Origin: Davidsoniella eucalypti | Taxonomy: Eukaryota; Ascomycota; Sordariomycetes; Microascales; Ceratocystidaceae | Direction of reading: 5' to 3' | Assembly: GCA_004009845.1 (NCBI GenBank) | Contig: RMBW01000129.1 | Span: forward strand, 1 to 64,000 | Length of the DNA stretch: 64,000 nt | Shown: piece after piece, positions 57,899 to 64,000 of the stretch | Position numbering within the stretch: position 1 is the first letter of the stretch | Layout of the letters: each line of letters starts with the position of its first letter | Position numbers and translations under genes: made by a program | Notes under the pieces: generated by a model | What the model saw: only the letters and a program-made list of their open reading frames with translations | Database searches by the model: none | Told to the model about the DNA's origin: nothing

Positions 57899-60759
57899 TT
57901 TTGTGAGAAGATGGGTAGATATGATAGAAAATATACTAAGAGAAGGTGTAGACCAGCGTGCGGGAACAGGTTCTGTGATAATGGAATGTTGTAAGTCAGA
58001 TATCCAGAAGAAGGCCATGTGAAAGAAAAAGAAAGAAGATAGATCTGTTTTGAGAGGCTGTAGACTTATATATAGATGCCTAGATGGTATACTTCTAGCA
58101 AGGTGACAATGCGATATACGGAAGAAAAGGGTAGATAGTGTGATTGTGATATGGATAGAGATAGAGAAATAAAAGGCCCGTTATATCTTCGTTTATGCAG
58201 GGGATACTTACATCATATATAATCAAGTTGATGCTCGGGAACAATAGCCTGTATCAAGACCTCGGCTATGGACTATTGACAAAAAACAGAAGGCTGACGT
58301 TGAGTCTGTCTACGAGGGCAGATAGTACAGCAAGGAGAACTAAGAATAAACTCAAAAGCCTGTATTACAATAGTGTTAGTGAGGCCTACCAATGAGATTC
58401 AAAGGGTAGTAGTGTAAGCCGGTGTTGTAGTTGACAGGGTCGAATATGTTGATTGATTGATGCTGACCCCCACCAACACTGCTAAATTTCACTATAAGAG
58501 TCGTGCACTTGCATTGTTATTGGCATTTGGGGCACGTTTGACTGCGGATTTGCATCTTTTCATGGGATAGGTAGCTCGCCTGCACTGTAGGGTGTTTACG
58601 CATACCCAGACGGTTAAGAATGGCATCAATGTGAAGGTGCAGTGACGTTTTCTCGGCATGAACAGCAAACCAGGAGCCAACTCTCAAGCGCATTTGCTTC
58701 TTGAAAAAAAGGGAAAAAGCAGGCTAGATTAGGGATGTATGACGCATGTGCCCCCGCCGCTTATCACGAACTTGAGCGTCATGAAACACGGCCGCAACCC
58801 TTGAGTTTTTGGTGCAGTGTCAACCCCGCTGTTTCAACGGGCCGGGCTTGCATATTCGAAAATGAATATCCAATCGGCTGTGGCAAAATCGGGCAGATCC
58901 AAAAAGAGGATGCATATGAGGCTTCCGAACTGCCTGTGGTGCTGGTAGTCCGAACGGGTACAGCACAAACAACGGGCAAGAAAAGCTGGATCAGTAGTAA
59001 TCGAGGATGCACGATGACGCTCGTATGTGCCGCCAACTTGTGGGTGGGGGGTCGGACAGAATATATGTAGTCGGACGCGGCCTATAGCGTGCTATGGTTT
59101 GTCAAGGCAAAGCTAAACATGCAGAAAGTACCAAAGACTGTCGCATGCCAAGTGATGATGCTGTGATGGTGGTAGCAGTACATGTCACCATTCTCGGCAC
59201 AGCACTAGCAACAATGGTTGAATGTATGGCAGGGAATAGAAATATATCGGGTGACAACGACAGATATCTGGGGTAAACGCCGAGGTTATGGGTTATGGCA
59301 GGCAGAGATGATAAGAATAAGGGCCGCTTGGCTTGTCGGATGAATAGAGATAGGGCGCTGTGATAGGGAGGTGTTTTGTTTGCGACGATAATCAATGACG
59401 TAGCCGAAGGTAATTACAGCCGCGTAGCGACCGTGGCAGGATTTGGTTGCAACAAGCCATGCAGCAAAATGTAATGTACGGCTTGCAAAACAGTGCGAAG
59501 ATTTACCTTTTGAACGCCCAAAAAACACGCAAGATAAGAGCGAAGAAGGGTATGGCGGCGACGATGTAAAAAAGAAGATGGGAAATGTAGAGACTGCGAC
59601 CGCTTGAAGAGACGTGCTTTATATCAGTACATACTGCAATCTGTCTTGGTCCAAACCATCCGGACAAGCGGCTGGGGCAAACCCAAAGAGGTAGTGCTTG
59701 ATGGAGGTTCTAGTACATACTAGTTAGTTGCATGATTATCTGACATGTCTTTGTGATAGCGAGGCTGGCCCGATTCGGTCGCAGGGCAAGTTGGGGATCT
59801 GGCCCCGACTAGGGAAGAAGAGGCGTGCGAATTGCATAGTAATGATCGGAAGACGTGAAAAATAAACATAAAACTAGAGCCAACTCTGATAGCTAGGATA
59901 GATGAGCCTAGGCCTTGTCTAGCCTTGATGAAGCAAAAGCCGAAAACGATGGACTATCCTCAAGACGTTTTCGGCCTATTCAACATATGCTTTGCGATCA
60001 AGATTTAACCCTATGGCATAAATAGTGGGCGCTCTCTCTTTCCTTGTTGGCATTCTCGGACACTCTTGCCCTGTGTTACAGTACCTGCCCGTTTCGGATA
60101 TCCGGCTGGTGATATATATTTCAAAGCATCACGTCTCCAATGTCAACTCGTATGTTTTAGATTTCATATACATTCATATATGATGGGCCATGCAGATCTC
60201 TATTATTTACTATCCTACTAGCAAAATTTCCTGTAACTTTTATACATGATATCATCATGTGCTGACACTGTCTGATATATCATTCTTACCACCCTCCTTC
60301 TCTCAGGATACCCCAACACGCTCTCCAATAATGTAACACATGATGGCACAATGCCTCTAGCTATCTACCATCGTGTTTTGGTTGTTTCTATAGTACGACG
60401 ATATCATTCACATTCGTCCGTTGGTGCTATCTAGATAACACTATGCGACGTCACGAAGATTGAGAACATGTATTAATGCAAAGCGAAATTATATATGCCC
60501 ATGCTATATTGGATGCTTAAGTCAAGTGCAACGTCAAATGTTTCCAGAAAAGTGAGTTCGAGGTTTTTTTTTGGAAAGGGCAGTGAGTGTTTGGAGTTAA
60601 TATGTTTTGTCTCTCATTGGCTCTTAATATAATGTTGGGGCCTCTACATGAATACCAACAAGATTTTCGGTTTCCTGTATCCTTTCTTCAATGTTATGGT
60701 GTAGCTCAACTTGCACAAGCTCTTTAGCTATCTTTCTCCATTTTAATTTTTTAATTATC
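57899..60759. other. Gene-poor intergenic region right of the carrier gene
   Basis: This 2.9-kb stretch begins with the carrier promoter. A 111-codon frame at 58735-59070 starts with ATG but shows no domain. From about 60140 rightwards the sequence becomes AT-rich and merges into repeat material. No gene is supportable. Confidence 0.5.
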
Positions 60760-60775
60760 AAGGTGGAAATGGAGC
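60760..60775 (+). repeat. Inverted repeat arm, left (AAGGTGGAAATGGAGC)
   Basis: This 16-base word, preceded by a TTAATTTTT-type stretch, recurs in inverted orientation at 63514-63529 with a similar T-rich outer flank. The arms face each other as terminal inverted repeats would, and enclose the kinase-like pseudogene and the pogo element. Confidence 0.55.
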
Positions 60776-61020
60776 TTTAATAGATATGTAGCACCTCGGT
60801 ATCCTAATTAATATACACAGCCCTGAACTAATACTAGTATACAATGTAAGTAAGGTGAAGAACAATATAATTCATATGTGAACGAGATCTATCACAAATT
60901 AATTAGTTATAGTGGGAGAAAAGGATCCCTTCAAGCTCTTTTAGAGTAACCTACTATACCTCGTTGTCCTAGGAGTTCTATATGCCATTTGCCTTTCCTA
61001 GAGTTTGCTAAAGTTTTACC

Positions 61021-61790
61021 TTGGTTGGCCATCTTGATTGTAAAGACCCCCAGGTCATTGAAGCACAGATTGATTCTATCAAGCAGACACCAGTTGCCCA
61101 TATCTTGACACTAACACTTTTGTCCCTTGAACAGCCAATGGATAGCCAACAAACACAGGCCGAAAGGAAATCTAGACTCATCTACCTGCCTGACCGCTAT
61201 AGAGATCAATCTCACGGTGATATCCCCGAAAACAGCACTAGTAATAGTACCAACAACAACCTTGGCTCGGCAACATCAGATCATCAAACTACTGGAACTA
61301 CTGGCTCTCTACCTATACGATCTCCGCGAGAGAGATACTGCACACAGCAATGCCTATACAGCCTTGTGCATCACCAGAGTCTTGATGAACATTGTCCTAA
61401 CGTTTAACTTCACAGAAAGGCAAACGCAAATACTGCCTCCAATAAGCATGCCATTGGGGCCTCTCAACTTCTGGAGACTATCAAGACTCAGATGGATACT
61501 AATCTTGACAATGATCTCGATGTGTTGAAACGGTATGGTGCTATTGGAAATCTTGTCAAGGTCACTGCACATCCATTTGGGTACACTCTGGTTGGCAAAG
61601 CAATTGAAGCAGAGTCTCTCTGGCTGCTTCAGAATGAGATTGATGTATACTCAAGACTGAAGCATCTCCAGGGAAAAGTCTATTCCAGTCTGTCTTGGTA
61701 AGATTCGAACGACCACCGTCAAGAAAGAGAGAATTTGGCCATGCCAGTGTAGTTTCCGAGTGAAATGCTAAGAGGTACTATCTTATGCAA
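61021..61790 (+). pseudogene. Degraded fungal protein-kinase-like gene
   Basis: The clearest part, about 61530-61720, reads YGAIGNLVKVTAHPFGYTLV, then GKAIEAESLWLLQNEIDVYS and RLKHLQGK. This resembles the glycine-loop and lysine region of an expanded, poorly characterised fungal kinase-like family. Right after LQGK the frame is lost at GGAAAAG; shifting by one base restores SIPVCLGKIRTTTVKKE. Upstream, between 61021 and 61500, similarity is split over two frames (one contains FNFTERQTQ). The catalytic loop and everything C-terminal are missing. The copy is therefore non-functional. Such families multiply in repeat-rich fungal regions. I name the family by pattern only. Confidence 0.6.
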
Positions 61791-62122
61791 ACTCAAATGG
61801 CTGTAGAGTGAAGGTGTAGAAGAGCCTTCTTTTTTTTTTATCGACGTTTTAGTAGTATCGTAATATGAGGTTGTCAACATGTGATAGAATACTCCTTTTT
61901 ACCTTGTTCGTACACCCATAGTTTGTATCAATAGCAATAACTACATCATGAATAACAATGTTACATACAATTGTATGAGTTCAAAAGCTAGGAATCATAC
62001 CTAACTATGCCTATGCTTATATTAGATCCAAAGGGTACATCCACGCAATCGGGACACACCGCCTTTACTCACTTTCTCACTTTGACTAAGTAAAAAGAAG
62101 AATGAACAACTTGCAATATATA

Positions 62123-62171
62123 ACGTACTTCACCACTTCACGGGCCGCACCACTTCCAGGGCCACTTTTCC
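62123..62171 (+). repeat. Left terminal inverted repeat of the pogo element
   Basis: It begins ACGTACTTCACCACTTCACG and matches the reverse complement of 63196-63244 at 47 of 49 positions. Confidence 0.9.
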
Positions 62172-62219
62172 CCACCACCACCACTCCAACTTCAAGACGA
62201 GTTTACTTACGCACTTACG

Positions 62220-63137
62220 ATGCCAAACTTTCTCCGAGAGTCTCGAATCATTCTTGCGATCGAGGCAAAGCGAACGACACCGGAATTGATTATTCGAAAG
62301 CTCGCAAAGCAATTCGATGTCCCACGAACGACGCTCCAGTACAGAATAGCTGGAAGAGCCTTTGATGCCGATAGAACCCACGGCTTGCCGATCTTGACCC
62401 TGAGTGAAGAGGAGTCGATTGTTCAATATATCCTCCAGCTAGATGCAAGAGGGTTTTCCCCCCGGAGGGTTGACGTGAAAGATATGGCCAATCGTTTGCT
62501 CGAGATACGCGGCCTTCAACTCGTCGGAACCGACCGCTTTGTTGCACGACAACCAGAGCTCCGTACGCGTTTCTCTCACGTTTACGACTACCAAATGGTC
62601 TTGCAAGAAGATCCCCATGTGTTGGACGCGTGGTTCCGTTTGGTCACCAACATGCGTGCGAAGTACGCTATCTAGGACTGCGATTTCTACAACTTCGACG
62701 AGACGGGCTTTGGAGGCCATTTCACAGTCGACTCTCATCAAGGATCGAGTGACCAAGCATCAAGGAAGCTCTCCAACACCGAATTTAGCCTCTGTTGACC
62801 AACTGGCCAAGGCTACGGTAGCTGTTAACCACCAGCTTACACTTTTGGCCAGTGAGGTCAAGGCACTTCGAGAGGCTAACGAAGCCCTCTCGAAACGCCG
62901 TCGGGCCAAAAGAACCCATTACAGGATTCGGGGCCTCTTACCGGTGAGGAAGCCAGCCAGCTTTTGGTGGAAAAGGGCGTTGTTGAGCAGGAAGGACGAG
63001 ACAAAGGTGCGGGGGAGGGGTCGCCGAAGCTGCGCAAAACGAGCACGCGGCACTGTGGCATCTGTCGGAAGGCCGGCCACAATGCAAGGACCTGCCCAGA
63101 GGAGATAGATGCAAGTAGTTCATCGGATTCCGAGTAG
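62220..63137 (+). pseudogene. Broken pogo-type transposase with CCHC tail
   Basis: From ATG at 62220 the frame gives a helix-turn-helix (LAKQFDVPRTTLQYRIAGRA) and a CENP-B-type DNA-binding domain (EEESIVQYILQLDARGF, then RQPELRTRFSHVYDYQ). It stops at TAG 62673-62675 right after AKYAI. Related elements usually have a Gln codon there, so this looks like a C-to-T change. Read through, the next words are DCDFYNFDETGF, then the DDE core is absent. The sequence resumes in another frame with STLIKDRVTKHQGSSPTP and a coiled coil (LTLLASEVKALREANEALSK). A further frameshift leads to a CCHC knuckle (CGICRKAGHNARTC), ending at TAG 63135-63137. Confidence 0.85.
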
Positions 63138-63195
63138 AAGTAATTGATTTGACCACTTTTTCGTGGAGTTATGAGGGTTGCAAGTTAGGTAGTCT

Positions 63196-63244
63196 GGAAA
63201 AGTGGCCCGGGAAGTGCTGCGGCCCGTGAAGTGGTGAAGTACGT
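63196..63244 (-). repeat. Right terminal inverted repeat of the pogo element
   Basis: It is the reverse complement of 62123-62171 with two mismatches, followed by TA and an AT-rich run. Confidence 0.9.
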
Positions 63245-63650
63245 TATATATATATATATTTTTTTTTTAAAAAAAAGCACATCAACAACTTGATAAAGCG
63301 GGATACTCCATGGTCTTGTTATATTTTGAGACAAGAGGCTTATTTTGTTTTCTTTTGATATATTTCAACAAGTTATGAATCGTCGTAGCTACTATGCCTA
63401 ATGCTTCACCTGACTCGAGCCTATTTATTGTTTTGGGATCTCCCTAATCCGAGGTCCACACCGCCACTTTGGGATAGTTATTGCCTTTTTCAAACAAATT
63501 AAAAGCATATAACGCTCCATTTCCACCTTAATAAAAATTAAACAAAAATTAGATATAAGTTATATATTCTAAGTGTAAGTACATTTTACTGTAGGGTTCC
63601 TGTTCATTATGGAAGAGCGATATTTCACATGCAAAAATGTAAATGTATTT
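63245..63650. other. AT-rich flank of the transposon
   Basis: It starts with (TA)n and T8/A8 runs, and contains the right arm of the 16-bp inverted repeat. No gene seen. Confidence 0.6.
63514..63529 (-). repeat. Inverted repeat arm, right (AAGGTGGAAATGGAGC on the minus strand)
   Basis: It matches 60760-60775 in inverted orientation. The sequence outside the arm is T-rich in both copies when read inward. Confidence 0.55.
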
Positions 63651-63863
63651 TTAGCTTTGTACCACCATATCGTTGTAACAACCATACGAGCTTTCACTAA
63701 ACTCTAACCAGTCACGATACTTTCCATTACTTTCCGTTACGGCACCGGGATTTCGATACTTGAAAATTTTCCTTCTACATATATAGTTACTAGTCGGGCC
63801 TGTCTTTACTCTCGGTAAAATGTAACGAGATACAACTTTATTGTAGATTGAAGCTGGCATCAT
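63651..63863 (-). CDS. Possible C-terminal exon of a gene beyond the right edge
   Basis: A 70-codon minus-strand frame (MMPASIYNKVVSRYILPRVK ... YRDWLEFSESSYGCYNDMVV) ends at TAA. The bases just before its first ATG read GATAG, a usable acceptor, and the extreme right end of the window reads CGTAAGTTCC on the minus strand, a good donor. Together they would define a 136-bp intron and make this the last exon of a gene entering from the right. I recognise no family. It could equally be a chance frame. Confidence 0.3.
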   Translation of the reverse strand: MMPASIYNKVVSRYILPRVKTGPTSNYICRRKIFKYRNPGAVTESNGKYRDWLEFSESSYGCYNDMVVQS

Positions 63864-64000
63864 CTATCAATCTTCCTTTGCAAATTCTGTCACCCTTGTC
63901 CTCGTCATTTTAGTGAACAAACGAAGGCAGAACGAACTTGCTATCCCTTAACATGGGATGAAATCCTAAATTGTTAAGCAAGGTGTCCATGGAACTTACG

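Larger units (their letters stand above)
62123..63244 (+). mobile_element. Pogo-family (Tc1/mariner) DNA transposon, internal deletion derivative
   Basis: The element is 1122 bp with 49-bp terminal inverted repeats that differ at two positions, and TA dinucleotides on both sides (62121-62122 and 63245-63246), the target site of this superfamily. Inside is a transposase that keeps its N-terminal DNA-binding half and its C-terminal tail. The DDE catalytic domain is missing after FDETGF. It cannot move itself, but its ends look good enough to be moved by a full-length relative. Confidence 0.88.

Noticed and set aside
58735..59070. 111-codon frame with ATG in the right intergenic region
   Set aside because: No motif or splice context; a GC-richer spacer makes such chance frames likely.
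1..64000. CRISPR arrays, rRNA genes, tRNA genes and secondary-metabolite clusters
   Set aside because: I saw no spaced direct repeats, no rRNA-like blocks, no convincing A-box/B-box pairs, and no synthase or tailoring enzymes; the host is eukaryotic.

Overview
The window is nuclear DNA of a filamentous ascomycete (Pezizomycotina; gene content and protein style look most like Eurotiomycetes, but no species marker is present). The evidence is short GT-AG introns of 51-219 bp, about 1-4 kb gene spacing, conserved single-copy housekeeping genes on both strands, and fungus-specific families (CPC1/CpcA, Pex20, Whi2-like, Kin1, autoproteolytic Nup98/96). I resolved exon structures by eye for 13 protein-coding genes; in all but one (the Whi2-like gene, whose N-terminus is unsettled) the spliced length is a whole number of codons from ATG to stop.

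Layout. 1-3272 is gene-free and carries three copies of a tiny A-tailed repeat, two of them flanked by target-site duplications. 3273-4136 (-) is the CPC1/Gcn4-type bZIP gene with upstream ORFs and a TGACTCA site. 5498-6482 (-) is PEX20. 7151-8278 (+) is SEC13. 8763-9938 (-) is a Whi2-like BTB protein with a probable long N-terminal extension. 11707-13805 (-) is a GPATCH1-like G-patch protein. 15928-19192 (+) is a Kin1/MARK kinase. 19948-21331 (+) is CAF40/Rcd1 with a polyglutamine tract. 21332-36765 is a 15.4-kb stretch with no gene I can support. 36766-38314 (+) is a bZIP-like regulator with a basic region but no visible zipper. 39566-40680 (+) is an SPF30-type Tudor splicing factor. 41128-42457 (-) is the mitochondrial Fe-S protein IND1. 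43603-49896 (-) is the NUP98/NUP96 precursor. 51073-51804 (+) is a centrin (CDC31) with an unusual second EF-hand. 52382-56287 (+) is PAN2. 56873-57898 (-) is a mitochondrial oxoglutarate/malate-type carrier. 57899-64000 is repeat-rich: a decayed kinase-like gene, a pogo-family transposon deletion derivative with nearly perfect 49-bp terminal inverted repeats, and a possible last exon of a gene lying beyond the right edge.

Functionally the genes are ordinary core biology and do not form an operon or biosynthetic cluster: mRNA deadenylation (CAF40, PAN2), splicing (GPATCH1-like, SPF30), nuclear pore and COPII coat (NUP98/96, SEC13, the latter also a pore subunit), peroxisome import, mitochondrial transport and Fe-S assembly, and nutrient or stress regulation (CPC1, Whi2-like, Kin1). 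The most unusual material is outside the genes: the 56-64-bp retroposon-like inserts, the palindrome-rich 15-kb desert, and the transposon that lost its catalytic core but kept its ends.
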